A stretch of DNA of 64,000 bases from Cryomorphaceae bacterium (GCA_024639785.1 JAHEGI010000002.1:155803-219802), one strand, 5' to 3'; numbered from the stretch's first letter, positions 38,668 to 48,484 are shown. Numbers and translations: made by a program. Notes: generated by a model not told the origin, from the sequence alone.

Positions 38668-40016
38668 CGCTTGGACTTTTTGCGCTTCTTGGCTTCGTTG
38701 GAGACGGATTTTTCCGCAGCAATTGGATCACGTGTACGCTCAACTTCATGGCAAAACGCACTGTAGACCGAATTTACACCGTCTACTTGCTGGGTCCAAA
38801 CCATATGAACGCCCACGATTCCCGCAGATATGCCGTTGTAGTCGCCAAAGAAGGATGCGGGAGTGGGTTGAAAGGCCTCGGCCAAGGCGTGGTGATTCCA
38901 GGTTTCGCCCCCGTCCGTACTCGTACTGTGGTAGGCTTGTGTGGTCCAATTCACGGTGTCCTGCTGTCCATAGGCAATCACGTGGAGAGCGTTGCCTCGC
39001 GCGGTGTCGACGGTAAACCAGGGCATAAAGTGGTGCACCACGCCTTCTGGGCGCGGAAGAATGTGCTTGCGGGACCAGTAGCGGCCGCGGTTGTCCGAGT
39101 ATTGGTAGGCCACCCAGGTGCTATCGCCGTCCTGTTCACCAAAGACCAGGTGCAAGCGGCCGCTTTGGTCGTACATGGAAACGGGCATTCCATTGGCGCG
39201 GCCAAAGCCAGGGATTTCGTGGGCCCAGCCCCCGCGTTGGGAGGCAAAGGCGACCTCGTGCGCAAACCACGTGGCCGCGCCATCGTCGTCCGAACGGTTG
39301 AACCACAACGTGTCGTTGACGCTCCAAATGACCGATACACCACCCAGTGGGTCGACCGCTGGAACGGCCCCTTCGGTCGTTTCGTCGTCATCGATGCAAT
39401 CGCCCTCGTGGGCAGAGATGGTTACTGCAGGCGACCAGGTGACGCCGCGGTCCTCGGATTGGGAATAGCGGATGCGTGAACGATAGACGCTGCGGTCCGC
39501 TTCGCCGTACTTGTCAAATTCCGTCCAGGAGACGTGTAAGGTATTGGTGTTGGGATCCACGGAGATGCCCTCCTTGTCTTGGTCCTTGGGAGGGTTGAAA
39601 CCTATGCCGCTTCCGTCGCTCCAGGTTTTTCCATGGTCGTCGCTCCATTGGATGACAATGCGGTCCAGCCAATCCCCTTCTTGGTGGGCTTTTCCGCTGG
39701 GGTTGGCCAAATGCAAGAAGTAGACCCGACCCGCGTTGTCGTACTGCAAAATGGGGTCGCCGTACACGCCGTAGGAGGAGGTTAAGGTGGAATGCGTCCA
39801 GTCAGCCGACGAGGGAAATTCATTGGCGTGTACCTGGTCCAAGACGGAACCTGCAACCACATGAAAGCTGTTTGGATCTGCAGCCACACTGGGTTCGCAG
39901 GCCCATTCGTGCGGGCGGTTTTGGGTGCTAATCACGTCCACCTTGTACGCGATTGTGTTCTGAGCGCTCAGGGCGGTGCTAGCCATGAGGAGCGCAAGGG
40001 CGAGGGGATTTTTCAT
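38664..40016 (-). CDS. Secreted Asp-box (BNR/sialidase-like) beta-propeller protein
   Basis: 450 residues. Signal peptide (ALLMASTALSAQ, cleavage ~18). At least four Asp boxes (SDDHGKTW, SEDRGVTW, SDNRGRYW, STDGGETW) spaced across the chain mark a sialidase-type propeller. I do not see a clear sialidase FRIP motif or arginine triad, so enzymatic activity is unproven. The C-terminus is basic (KKRKKSKR) with no type IX sorting domain. Overlaps both neighbours by 4 bases (ATGA). Confidence 0.8.
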   Translation of the reverse strand: MKNPLALALLMASTALSAQNTIAYKVDVISTQNRPHEWACEPSVAADPNSFHVVAGSVLDQVHANEFPSSADWTHSTLTSSYGVYGDPILQYDNAGRVYFLHLANPSGKAHQEGDWLDRIVIQWSDDHGKTWSDGSGIGFNPPKDQDKEGISVDPNTNTLHVSWTEFDKYGEADRSVYRSRIRYSQSEDRGVTWSPAVTISAHEGDCIDDDETTEGAVPAVDPLGGVSVIWSVNDTLWFNRSDDDGAATWFAHEVAFASQRGGWAHEIPGFGRANGMPVSMYDQSGRLHLVFGEQDGDSTWVAYQYSDNRGRYWSRKHILPRPEGVVHHFMPWFTVDTARGNALHVIAYGQQDTVNWTTQAYHSTSTDGGETWNHHALAEAFQPTPASFFGDYNGISAGIVGVHMVWTQQVDGVNSVYSAFCHEVERTRDPIAAEKSVSNEAKKRKKSKR

Positions 40017-40546
40017 AGTCGATTCCAGGTCCAGTTCATTCCAGGGGTAATGCCCACTTGCGCACAGGTGCCTGCGGGCAGTTCTAATACGAGCTGGGCC
40101 GGCCCTTCGGAAGGAAGCGGCGTCTCGTTAAAGGGTTGGGCGTTAGCTTGAATGCTCACCACTTGGCCCGCAGCCGAAATGTAGACGATGTCTAGACCGA
40201 CGTAGGTGTTCTTCATCCAAAAGCTCTGCATACGCTCTTCGGGCATAAGAAAGAGCATGCCCATATCGGGGTCCATGTGCTTGCGCCACATCATGCCTTG
40301 CTGGACTTCGCGCTCTGATTCTGCCAGTTCCAAGCGGTAGGTGGCTACTGTATCCGTGCCGTTGACAAAGGCGCCCTGTCCTTCTAAGGTGAAGGGAGGT
40401 TCGTAGGTTTCGGCGATGTTTTGCACTTGGGGCTTTGAGGAGGTGCCACTGCCTGTGAAGGCGGGTGCGATTTGGACATATAAAAATCCAATCAACGCAA
40501 GTCCTAATAGGATGGTGCCTGCCGTTCTAACAAAAGATCGCTTCAT
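40013..40546 (-). CDS. DUF192 family protein, membrane-anchored
   Basis: 177 residues: one N-terminal membrane segment or signal anchor (~8-28), then a periplasmic DUF192 domain (~55-177) with QQGMMWRKHMDPDMGMLF and WMKNTYVGLDIVYI. DUF192 is widespread and of unknown function. Overlaps lgt by 4 bases upstream and the Asp-box gene by 4 bases downstream. Confidence 0.9.
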   Translation of the reverse strand: MKRSFVRTAGTILLGLALIGFLYVQIAPAFTGSGTSSKPQVQNIAETYEPPFTLEGQGAFVNGTDTVATYRLELAESEREVQQGMMWRKHMDPDMGMLFLMPEERMQSFWMKNTYVGLDIVYISAAGQVVSIQANAQPFNETPLPSEGPAQLVLELPAGTCAQVGITPGMNWTWNRL

Positions 40547-41610
40547 GACTTGGACGTTCGGAAGGAGTTAAACAAGAGGTATAAACCCGCTATGACCAGG
40601 GGAATGCTGAGCCATTGCCCCATGTTGAGCGTCATACTTGCTTCAAAGGCTTTTTGGTTCGCTTTGAGGAATTCAATCGCGATCCGGAATCCAAAAACCA
40701 AGAGCATGAAGAGGCCAAAAATTCGGCCCTCTGCCTTCAAATGGCCTTTCTCACCTAAGAAAAAGAGGAGGACAAAGATGAGCAGGTAGCCTGCGGACTC
40801 AAAGAGCTGCGAAGGCAGGCGAGGGATACCATAGACGGTGACATGATAGGTGCCCCCTTCCATGGGTTGAACATAGGCGTCTTCCGGGATGTAGAGGTGA
40901 CGGTTGTCTTTCTTTTGCAGATTAAACAGTGGGATGAGATGCACCTCTAGCATGGACTGTAAGGCACCAATCTCCACGTTTTCAGCTGGGGTAATGACCA
41001 AATCATATTGGGGAAGCCAGAGGCTATCGGTCTCCAGGGCGCCATCCATTTGCACAAATTCCAGGTTGGAAACTTGGTCCGAAAAGTATTCCTCCATGTA
41101 ATCTAGCACCGGACGTACATAGACGGTTTCCACCGAACTGTTTGCCGGTTCGCCGTATATCTCCGAGTTGGTGAAGTTGCCGAGGCGGATCAAGGCTCCT
41201 GCAAGGGCTACGGTGATGACAACGCGGTCCATCAGCCACAAAAACGAATGACCGAGATCCTTTTTGAACTTTTGGCTGAAGTAATACAGGGTAAGGGGAA
41301 TGATGACAGCAGCTCCGTGTGAGGCCAAACCACCCTTCCAGGGCATGAATATTTCGGCCACGTGCTGCTTGTAATAGGCCCAATCATAGAAGAAAACATG
41401 GCCTAATCGCGCCCCAATAATGGTCGCAACAACCGTGTAAATAAGCAGGTTATCTAGTACCTCCTGGGAGACCCCTTCCTTCTGAAAGTAGCGGCGCATG
41501 AGATAGAAGCCGAGCAAAAAGCCCGCAAAAAAGAGCACTTGGTAGTAGCGCAAGAATAGGGGGCCGAGTTCCAGTCCGCGTTCCGCGGCCCACGTGAGGG
41601 TTAGTAGCAT
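40543..41610 (-). CDS. lgt: Prolipoprotein diacylglyceryl transferase with soluble insert
   Basis: 355 residues versus ~290 in E. coli. Seven predicted membrane helices, the catalytic-region His in GLASHGA (~95-101), the lipid-binding RLGNFTNSEIYGEPA (~142-156) and LPSQLFES (~257). The extra ~95 residues (~160-253) lie between these last two motifs, predicted on the periplasmic side. Attaches diacylglycerol to lipobox Cys, the first step of lipoprotein maturation. A TACCTTCG box ends 4 nt before the ATG. First gene of an operon with DUF192, an Asp-box protein and pepE. Confidence 0.93.
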   Translation of the reverse strand: MLLTLTWAAERGLELGPLFLRYYQVLFFAGFLLGFYLMRRYFQKEGVSQEVLDNLLIYTVVATIIGARLGHVFFYDWAYYKQHVAEIFMPWKGGLASHGAAVIIPLTLYYFSQKFKKDLGHSFLWLMDRVVITVALAGALIRLGNFTNSEIYGEPANSSVETVYVRPVLDYMEEYFSDQVSNLEFVQMDGALETDSLWLPQYDLVITPAENVEIGALQSMLEVHLIPLFNLQKKDNRHLYIPEDAYVQPMEGGTYHVTVYGIPRLPSQLFESAGYLLIFVLLFFLGEKGHLKAEGRIFGLFMLLVFGFRIAIEFLKANQKAFEASMTLNMGQWLSIPLVIAGLYLLFNSFRTSKS

Positions 41611-41614
41611 AAAA

Positions 41615-41622
41615 CGAAGGTA
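41615..41622 (-). promoter_or_regulatory. -7-like box for lgt (TACCTTCG)
   Basis: One mismatch to TAnnTTTG; 4 nt from the lgt ATG. It lies in the 48-base gap after yidD. Confidence 0.45.
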
Positions 41623-41658
41623 GCGAAGTCAAGCCAACCACTTAGTGACTTAAGGCGC

Positions 41659-41910
41659 TTAATTCTCGATTTTACTTCGCTTTGGAACGGGGTCAAATCC
41701 GTGGCTTCCCCATGGGTGGCATCGGCCAATTCGTCGCATGGCCATCCACCCGCCACGCAAGGGTCCCCACTCTTGGACCGCCTCGCTCGCATAGCTCGAA
41801 CAGGTGGGCGTATGCCGACAGGAGGGAGGGGTAAAGGGCGAAATGAGGTATTTGTAGATCCCAATGAGGAGCAAGAAGGGTAGGCCTAGAATCCAGCTCA
41901 GGAGCTTCAT
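41659..41910 (-). CDS. yidD: YidD, membrane protein insertion efficiency factor
   Basis: 83 residues. N-terminal hydrophobic/amphipathic helix, then the DUF37 signature [18 protein letters not shown] and [16 protein letters not shown]. Assists YidC-dependent insertion. Start overlaps the cysS stop by 1 base (TAATG), so it is the end of folE-cysS-yidD. Confidence 0.95.
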   Translation of the reverse strand: MKLLSWILGLPFLLLIGIYKYLISPFTPPSCRHTPTCSSYASEAVQEWGPLRGGWMAMRRIGRCHPWGSHGFDPVPKRSKIEN

Positions 41911-43394
41911 TATTGAATCGTATAGGAGCTGCCCTCTGCGCCGTCTTTGATCTGAATGCCGCCGGCCGCTAATAGATCGCGGATGGCATCGCTTGCGGCC
42001 CAGTCTTTCTGCTCGCGGGCCTTCCGACGCGCATCCAGCACAATGGCCATCGCTGCATCCAAGGCTTTCTGTGAAGAAGCCCCTGCCGTCCCGCTAGCTG
42101 CATCGGCCTGCAAGCCAAGCACGACGAATATCCATGCCTCGAGGTGGCCCAAAAGCGCTGCAGCCCCAGCTTGGCCCAAATGAGCTGGATCGTTTTGGTC
42201 TGCTTGAATGGCTTTCACCGCATCAAAAAGATGGGCAATCAGTATCGGACTATTGAAATCATTATTCATCGCCTCCAGGCAACGATTTTGCCAGGCTTGA
42301 ACATCAAATTGACCTTCCTTCGGACCTTGTTTCGCACGCTGGCTCAGAGTTTTGAACGCATTCATGAGGCGCTGATGTCCTTTTTCCGCTGCCTGTAAGG
42401 CCTCGTCTGAGAAGTCCAATACGGAACGATACTGGGCTTGGTGTATGAAAAAGCGCGCCACGGAAGCGGAATAGGCCTTGCTTAAATGGGGAGAGTCTCC
42501 GCTCAGTAGTTCTTCCGGAAGCAAGGTGTTGCCCGTGCTCTTAGACATGCGCTTGCCATTGAGCGTAAGCATGTTGGCATGCATCCAATAGCGCGCCCCG
42601 CCGTGATGGTGGGCCCCTTTGTTTTGGGCAATTTCACATTCATGGTGTGGGAACTTAAGGTCCATACCGCCCCCATGAATATCAAACTCTTCGCCTAAAT
42701 ACTTTGTACTCATTGCCGAGCACTCCAAGTGCCAGCCTGGAAAGCCCTCTCCCCATGGGCTAGCCCATCGCATGATATGGGCGTCAGAGGCTTTTTTCCA
42801 AAGGGCGAAATCTAAGGGAGAGCGTTTGTCACTTTGTCCGTCTAAGTCCCGACTGCCGGACATCATTTCTTCCGTATTACGGCCGGACAATTCGCCATAT
42901 GGATGCGTTTGACTGTAGGCTTCCACATCAAAATACACGGAGCCATTTGCTTCATAGGCCCACCCATTGGAGAGCAGTTGCTGCGTCATCGCAATTTGTT
43001 CCACGATGTGCCCCGTTGCGGTAGGTTCAATAGAAGGCGGGAGTGCGTTGAAGGCCCGCATCACATCGTGAAAGTTGACCGTATACTTTTGGACCACTTC
43101 CATGGGCTCAATCTGCTCCAATTTGGCGCGTTTCGCGACCTTGTCTTCTCCCTCATCGGCATCATCGACCAAATGTCCCGCATCCGTAATATTGCGGACA
43201 TACCGGACTTTGAAGCCCCGGTACTGAAGGTATCGGAAGATTAAATCAAAGGACAGGAAGGTGCGGACATTCCCCAAATGCACATGGCTGTACACGGTCG
43301 GGCCACAGACATACATGCCAACACGGCCCGCTTGAAGGGGTTCAAACGTGCGCAAGGCGCCTTGGTGGCTGTCATAAATCTGTATTCCGCTCAT
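41910..43394 (-). CDS. cysS: Cysteinyl-tRNA synthetase
   Basis: 494 residues. HIGH-type motif HLGN at 39-42, KMSKS as KRMSKSTG (~270), and the catalytic zinc ligands retained (Cys30 in YVCGPT, Cys in WHLECSAM, His/Glu in PHHECEIAQ). Class I catalytic core followed by a DALR anticodon-binding region. 3 nt after folE, 1-base overlap with yidD. Confidence 0.97.
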   Translation of the reverse strand: MSGIQIYDSHQGALRTFEPLQAGRVGMYVCGPTVYSHVHLGNVRTFLSFDLIFRYLQYRGFKVRYVRNITDAGHLVDDADEGEDKVAKRAKLEQIEPMEVVQKYTVNFHDVMRAFNALPPSIEPTATGHIVEQIAMTQQLLSNGWAYEANGSVYFDVEAYSQTHPYGELSGRNTEEMMSGSRDLDGQSDKRSPLDFALWKKASDAHIMRWASPWGEGFPGWHLECSAMSTKYLGEEFDIHGGGMDLKFPHHECEIAQNKGAHHHGGARYWMHANMLTLNGKRMSKSTGNTLLPEELLSGDSPHLSKAYSASVARFFIHQAQYRSVLDFSDEALQAAEKGHQRLMNAFKTLSQRAKQGPKEGQFDVQAWQNRCLEAMNNDFNSPILIAHLFDAVKAIQADQNDPAHLGQAGAAALLGHLEAWIFVVLGLQADAASGTAGASSQKALDAAMAIVLDARRKAREQKDWAASDAIRDLLAAGGIQIKDGAEGSSYTIQ

Positions 43395-43397
43395 GGT

Positions 43398-44069
43398 TTA
43401 GTCCCCAAATTCGGTTTTTAATTGGACGTAGGAAAGAAAATCGTGTTTTAATTGCTCTTCTTGGGCAAATCGACCTCCATATTCCGCCGTTACGGTACTT
43501 GAATCAATGTCTCGAATACCACGGGCGTTCACGCACAGGTGTTTTGCATCAATCATCACAGCCACATCGGGTGTGCCCAAGGCCTCCTGAAGGGCTGCCG
43601 TAATCTGACGCGTTAAGCGCTCTTGCACTTGAGGACGCTTGGCATAGTAGTCCACAATGCGATTCATTTTACTCAATCCAATGACTCGGTCTTGAGAAAG
43701 GTAGGCAATATGGGCGCGGCCAACAATGGGTAGTAAGTGGTGCTCGCATGTAGAGTAGACCACGATATTCTTTTCGACGAGCATTTCGCCGTATTTGTAG
43801 CTGTTTTCAAAGGTGCCCAGCGCCGGCTTCTTGGATGGATTCAGTCCGCCAAAAGCCTCCTGAACATACATCTTGGCCACGCGCCGAGGGGTGCCCTTTA
43901 GGCTGTCATCTTCGAGGTCCATACCCAGAGTTTCAAGGATGCCTTGAACGTGGGTTTGAATGCGTGCAATTTTCTCTTCGTCTGTGAGGGCAAAGGCATC
44001 AGGACGCAAAGGGGTATCCAATGCGCCTCCGTGGTGATCGACCTCGTCGATGGGCTCCTGTGAATTCAT
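43398..44069 (-). CDS. folE: GTP cyclohydrolase I
   Basis: 223 residues from the ATG at 44069; the frame remains open upstream but that part overlaps the divergent ketosynthase gene. Zinc ligands Cys108 and His111 (TCEHHLLPI) and Cys179 (KHLCVNARG) are intact. First step of folate/tetrahydropterin synthesis. Variable N-terminus (~1-30), core thereafter. A TACTTTTG box lies 5 nt before the ATG. First gene of folE-cysS-yidD. Confidence 0.96.
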   Translation of the reverse strand: MNSQEPIDEVDHHGGALDTPLRPDAFALTDEEKIARIQTHVQGILETLGMDLEDDSLKGTPRRVAKMYVQEAFGGLNPSKKPALGTFENSYKYGEMLVEKNIVVYSTCEHHLLPIVGRAHIAYLSQDRVIGLSKMNRIVDYYAKRPQVQERLTRQITAALQEALGTPDVAVMIDAKHLCVNARGIRDIDSSTVTAEYGGRFAQEEQLKHDFLSYVQLKTEFGD

Positions 44070-44074
44070 GGCGG

Positions 44075-44082
44075 CAAAAGTA
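44075..44082 (-). promoter_or_regulatory. -7 box for folE (TACTTTTG)
   Basis: Exact TAnnTTTG on the - strand, 5 nt before the folE ATG; mirrors the box for the divergent ketosynthase. Confidence 0.6.
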
Positions 44083-44105
44083 CGGCCCATCTCATCAAAA
44101 AGGGG

Positions 44106-44113
44106 TACTTTTG
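44106..44113 (+). promoter_or_regulatory. -7 box for the ketosynthase III gene (TACTTTTG)
   Basis: Exact TAnnTTTG on the + strand, 5 nt before the ATG. The two divergent boxes are separated by 23 bases, so polymerases cannot occupy both at once. Confidence 0.6.
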
Positions 44114-44118
44114 CGCCC

Positions 44119-45195
44119 ATGAAACCAGCCATTGTTATCACCGGAACGGGCTCAGTAGTCCCGGACATGGTCATCCCCAATAGCGCTTTCTTGGACCGCA
44201 CCTTCATGGATGAGGACGGAAGCCTGTTTCCTAATTCAAACGAAGTGATCATCGAAAAGTTTCAGAACATCACTGAAATTGCCGAGCGTCGCTATGCCCG
44301 TCCAGACCAGACTTCTAAAGATCTTGGTGCGATAGCAGGCCAGCGCGCCTTGGAAGATGCCGGTTGGAATGCGGACGATTTAGACCTTTTAATCGTTGGC
44401 CAAAATTTTGGTGATATCGAGCATGGTTCTCGCGTGATGGAGCAGATGCCCAGCATCGCCTCTCGGGTGAAGCATGAAATGGGGATTGAAAACCCGAATG
44501 TGGTGGCTTTTGACGTCCTCGCGGGCTGTCCTGGATGGATCCAAGGGGTGATTGTGGCGGAAGCCTACCTCCGTGGGGGTATGGCAAAACGCGCTTTGGT
44601 CATTGGTTGTGAGACCCTTTCTCGCATCGTGGATGTGCACGATCGCGACTCAATGATTTTTTCGGATGGTGCCGGAGCGGCATGTTTTGAACTTCAAGAG
44701 GTGGAAGAAGGTGGCGCTGGAATCCTCGGACGATCCGCTGTTTCTTACACGAAAAATGAAGCCTACTTCCTTAAATCCAATCCATCGAATAATCCCGTAT
44801 TGGATCGCGGGGAGCGATTGATCAAAATGAAGGGTCGTAAGATTTATGAATTCGCCATCCGGAATGTACCCGATGCAATGAAAGCCGCGTTGGACGATGC
44901 TGGAGTTCACCTTTCGGAAGTCAAGAAGATTTTCATGCACCAAGCCAATGCCAAGTTGGACCATGCGGTTGGAGAGCGCTTATTCAAGCTTTACGGGATG
45001 AAGGCAGATTTGGATGCTGTGATGCCGATGTCTATCCAATGGATGGGGAATAGCTCCGTGGCTACGGTGCCCACCTTGTTTGACATGGTTCGTCAGGAAA
45101 ACTACCAGGGACACCAAGTGAGCCCGGGCGACATCGTACTTTTTGCTTCCGTTGGCGCTGGAATGAATATCAACGCCTTCGTTTACCGGATGTAA
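44119..45195 (+). CDS. 3-oxoacyl-ACP synthase III (FabH-like)
   Basis: 358 residues from the ATG at 44119 (MKPAIVITGTGS); the longer in-frame start lies in folE. Thiolase fold with the complete KAS III triad: Cys137 (LAGCPGW), His274 (FMHQANAK), Asn311 (WMGNSSV). Starts fatty-acid or related acyl chains by condensing acyl-CoA with malonyl-ACP. Longer than E. coli FabH (317) and with a divergent N-terminal region, so it may be a paralogue with a special acyl substrate. Single-gene unit ending at a terminator. Confidence 0.88.
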   Translation: MKPAIVITGTGSVVPDMVIPNSAFLDRTFMDEDGSLFPNSNEVIIEKFQNITEIAERRYARPDQTSKDLGAIAGQRALEDAGWNADDLDLLIVGQNFGDIEHGSRVMEQMPSIASRVKHEMGIENPNVVAFDVLAGCPGWIQGVIVAEAYLRGGMAKRALVIGCETLSRIVDVHDRDSMIFSDGAGAACFELQEVEEGGAGILGRSAVSYTKNEAYFLKSNPSNNPVLDRGERLIKMKGRKIYEFAIRNVPDAMKAALDDAGVHLSEVKKIFMHQANAKLDHAVGERLFKLYGMKADLDAVMPMSIQWMGNSSVATVPTLFDMVRQENYQGHQVSPGDIVLFASVGAGMNINAFVYRM

Positions 45196-45218
45196 ACGTT
45201 TAGCCATCGATAAATACC

Positions 45219-45250
45219 AAAAAAGGCGCCCCGCAGGGCGCCTTTTTTTT
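45219..45250. terminator. Bidirectional terminator between convergent genes
   Basis: AAAAAAGGCGCCC / GGGCGCCTTTTTT stem around a CGCA-type loop, T-rich on both strands; serves the ketosynthase gene (+) and the propeller gene (-). Confidence 0.9.
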
Positions 45251-45289
45251 GTTGGGCGCGCGGTTTGGCGCGCCCATGATGGACCAGGT

Positions 45290-48200
45290 TTATGGCAAAG
45301 GTTTCTCCAAGCCACCACGCACGTAGGGTGCGCCGTCCTTGATGCTTCGCGTTTCCAGTGCTTTCAATTTAGACTGAAGGGCGAGAAGCTCCTTTTCCAA
45401 AGCGGGTAAAGCAGCCTCTACATAGTCAAGTTGGGCACGCATCGTGCCGGTGACCTCGCTTCTCATCCCATACGAACCCCAGGTCGCCGTAGATAGGCGA
45501 TCACCTAGGCCTGGAAGGGCTTCAAACTCACGCTTGCTCAAAGAAGCATCCCCATTGAGCACAATGTTCATGGCTTCGAGGGCCGTTTGTACGGAGAGCA
45601 CACTCTGAACATCCGCAGGATTGGCGGATGGGGTATACTTCAAAGCTTCATACAAGTCTTTGGCGAGTGATACCGTCTCGCGGTAGGTCATTTCAAATCG
45701 GTCATACCGACGGCTAGCCGCATTCACGCGTTCTTGGAAGGCGAGTAATGTGCCATCGGTCGAGGGCAACGTGAGGTTATTCAAATGCTTGACTTCAAAT
45801 GTTTTTACGGAGGTCAAGGTATCAAACGAACCCTGTGCAAAGCCCACCAGCTGAGCGCTGTATGTTCCCGGAGCAACCAAATAGGCGCCGCGTCGAGGCG
45901 CATCTTGTCGCGCTACTTTGCCATCCCACGTGAAGCGAGTGATTCCGCTGCTGTAAGAGCGCACGATGCGACGGATGGGTTGTCCTCCGGCGTCCCGGAT
46001 AACCACCAAGAGGTAAGGATCCACCTCGTTGTCTTCCGCGCGCATGGCAGCAGCCGTCGGGTAGGTGATGGCATCGGGGTTTTTCTTCTCCTCCGCCTGG
46101 CGTTTAGCCTTCAGCGTCTTGGGCGCTTCTTTAATATGGTAGGTGAGCGCCACCCCAACCTCGGGATTGCTCGCCATGAAGTATTCGGCACCCATGAATC
46201 CAGGAGGTCCGTACCCAATGGGGCTTGCCTCGTGGTAGAGTAGGCCCGGCTTCACGTCAAAGATGTGGGCGTCCTTGTCTGTGACCTTGGCGCTGAATTC
46301 GCGCAAGGGGCTATAGTCGTCCAAAACGTAGAACCCACGTCCAAAGGTGGCAATGACCAAATCGTTTTCGCGGCGCTGCACATCAATGTCGCGCACAGCG
46401 ACCGTGGGCAATCCGCTACCTAATTTCTTCCACGTGCCGCCACCGGTCGTGGAGTAGTAGATGCCGAATTCCGTACCCGCAAACAAGAGGTTGGGGTCTT
46501 TGTGGTCTTGGGCGATGCTGTAGACAGAACCGCGTTCGGGCAAGTCACCCGTGATGCTTTCCCAAGTTTTGCCTTTGTTCTTCGAAACCAAAACATAGGG
46601 TTTGAAATCGCCATTCTTGTGGTTGTTAAAAGCTGCATAGACCACGTTGGCGTCGTGCAAAGAGGCTTTAAGATCGTTCACATACGTGTTGGCTGGGACG
46701 CCCGGGAATTTGTCCACTTTGCGCCATGCGCCACCGTCGTTTTCGCTGATTTGGACCAATCCGTCGTCTGTACCAACGTAAAGTAGCCCTTTGGCTACCG
46801 GGGATTCGTGCAAGGCTACGATATTACCATAAATCGTCGTGCTCTGGTTTTTCGCAATCGCGTCCATGCTCCAGACTTTGCCCATCACGGGCAGGGCGTT
46901 GCGGTCGATTTGGCGCGTTAGATCGCCCGAAATAGCCGTCCAATTATTTCCGCGATCCGTGCTCTTAAACAGCTTATTTGCCGCGAAGTAGAGTGTTTTA
47001 TTATTGTGTGGGCTGATGAGCAATGGGGCATCCCAGTTCCATCGGTAGGCCTTTTCACCGGGACCCTCGATGGGCTTGATGGGCACACCCTCGCCGCTCT
47101 GGCGGTCGTAACGCTGCAGCCAGCCGTACTGGGCCTGCGCGTAGACGATATTCGGGTTGATAGGATCTACTTGAGACTCAAATCCATCTCCTGTTTGTGT
47201 GACGTACCAATCGCTGTTGACGATGCCGCGGTCGTTGATGGTTCGGCTCGGGCCGCCCAAGGAGAAGTTGTCCTGGGTGCCGCCATACACATTGTAAAAG
47301 GGTGTCGCATTGTCCACCGCCACGCGGTAAAACTGCGTTACGGGCAGGTTGGACTTGAAGTGCCAGCTACTTGCGTGGTCCCAGGTTTCGTAGAGGCCTC
47401 CGTCACAGCCTAGCACCAAGTGCTTGGGGTTGGTGGGATCGATCCAAGCGACGTGGTTGTCCACGTGTTTGCCGCGTTCGCCGAGGCCTTTGAAGGTCTT
47501 GCCCCCGTCTTCGGACCATTGGGCATAAGTGTCCATGGAGTAGACGACATCGACGTCGTGAGGGCTCGCGAAGAGCTCCACGTAGTAGTTTCCGCTGGTC
47601 GCATGGTCGCTTTGCTTCTTAAAGCTAGCACCGCGGTCCGAACTTCGGTACAAGCCATGCCCCTCTACCATGCAATAAATAACATCCGGATTTACAGGGG
47701 ATAGGGCGAGCGCAAAACGCCCTTTATCTCCGTTAGGCAAGCCACTTTTAAGTTCATTCCACGTTTCCCCTCCGTCTTCGGATTTGTAGAGGCCACTTTC
47801 GGGACCACCTGAAATGTAGGTCCAGACGTGACGACGACGTTGATGTGCTGTGGCATACAAGACCTTTGGATTGCGTGGGTCGACATGAACTTCATTGAAC
47901 CCTGTGTTTTCCGACACGTTGAGGACGCGACGCCAGTTTTGACCGCCGTCGGTGGTTTTATAGATGCCACGGTCGCCGCCCGGACTCCAGACAGGGCCAT
48001 AGGCAGCTACCCAAACGATGTTTGAATTGCTCGGATGTACCGCTATCATGCCGATGTGCTCTGAGTTCTTAAGTCCCATATTGGTCCATGAACGCCCGCC
48101 GTCTTGAGAGCGGTAGATTCCGTCACCATAGGCGACAGAGCGTTGATTGTTATTCTCGCCCGAGCCAACCCAAACCGTGTTGGGATTGCTTCCGTCGATG

Positions 48201-48460
48201 GTCACGCAGCCAATCGAATAGGAGCCTTCACCGTCAAAAACAGGCTCAAAGCTGAGGCCGTGATTTTCCGTGAGCCAAACGCCACCCGCTGCGGTAGCCA
48301 CGACCCACCGATCTGGATTACTTGGATCCACCGCCAAATCAGCGACCCGACCGGAGGTTACCGCTGGTCCAATGGAACGCCACTTGAGCGCACTCGTGCT
48401 CTGAGCGACTAATGAGAGGCTCGTGACCAAGGTCAGAGCCAAATAGGTATACTTCTTCAT
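45290..48460 (-). CDS. Large secreted VPS10/BNR-type beta-propeller protein
   Basis: 1056 residues. Signal peptide (LTLVTSLSLVAQ). Residues ~25-740 carry about nine Asp-box repeats (RSQDGGRSW, KTTDGGQNW, KSEDGGETW, KSTDRGNNW and degenerate copies), typical of sortilin-like ten-blade or tandem propellers; a beta-sandwich-like segment follows (~750-900) and a helical C-terminus (~920-1045). Bacteroidota encode many such exported proteins, often called glycosyl hydrolases by similarity although catalytic residues are not evident. No type IX sorting domain is visible at the C-terminus. 24 nt after the porin-like gene, so probably its operon partner. Confidence 0.85.
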   Translation of the reverse strand: MKKYTYLALTLVTSLSLVAQSTSALKWRSIGPAVTSGRVADLAVDPSNPDRWVVATAAGGVWLTENHGLSFEPVFDGEGSYSIGCVTIDGSNPNTVWVGSGENNNQRSVAYGDGIYRSQDGGRSWTNMGLKNSEHIGMIAVHPSNSNIVWVAAYGPVWSPGGDRGIYKTTDGGQNWRRVLNVSENTGFNEVHVDPRNPKVLYATAHQRRRHVWTYISGGPESGLYKSEDGGETWNELKSGLPNGDKGRFALALSPVNPDVIYCMVEGHGLYRSSDRGASFKKQSDHATSGNYYVELFASPHDVDVVYSMDTYAQWSEDGGKTFKGLGERGKHVDNHVAWIDPTNPKHLVLGCDGGLYETWDHASSWHFKSNLPVTQFYRVAVDNATPFYNVYGGTQDNFSLGGPSRTINDRGIVNSDWYVTQTGDGFESQVDPINPNIVYAQAQYGWLQRYDRQSGEGVPIKPIEGPGEKAYRWNWDAPLLISPHNNKTLYFAANKLFKSTDRGNNWTAISGDLTRQIDRNALPVMGKVWSMDAIAKNQSTTIYGNIVALHESPVAKGLLYVGTDDGLVQISENDGGAWRKVDKFPGVPANTYVNDLKASLHDANVVYAAFNNHKNGDFKPYVLVSKNKGKTWESITGDLPERGSVYSIAQDHKDPNLLFAGTEFGIYYSTTGGGTWKKLGSGLPTVAVRDIDVQRRENDLVIATFGRGFYVLDDYSPLREFSAKVTDKDAHIFDVKPGLLYHEASPIGYGPPGFMGAEYFMASNPEVGVALTYHIKEAPKTLKAKRQAEEKKNPDAITYPTAAAMRAEDNEVDPYLLVVIRDAGGQPIRRIVRSYSSGITRFTWDGKVARQDAPRRGAYLVAPGTYSAQLVGFAQGSFDTLTSVKTFEVKHLNNLTLPSTDGTLLAFQERVNAASRRYDRFEMTYRETVSLAKDLYEALKYTPSANPADVQSVLSVQTALEAMNIVLNGDASLSKREFEALPGLGDRLSTATWGSYGMRSEVTGTMRAQLDYVEAALPALEKELLALQSKLKALETRSIKDGAPYVRGGLEKPLP

Positions 48461-48484
48461 GTCCCTAAATTAGGGCAGAAGGAC

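Noticed and set aside
38748-39479. 243-codon open frame on the + strand
   Set aside because: Antisense to the Asp-box protein gene, with no domain and no start context; a G+C-rich shadow frame.
38664-40016. Calling the 450-residue protein an active sialidase
   Set aside because: Asp boxes mark the propeller fold, but a catalytic arginine triad and FRIP motif were not seen.
48463-48475. Near-palindrome CCCTAAATTAGGG just before the propeller gene
   Set aside because: Only 6-bp arms and a -7-like match with a mismatch (TAATTTAG); too weak to call an operator or promoter.
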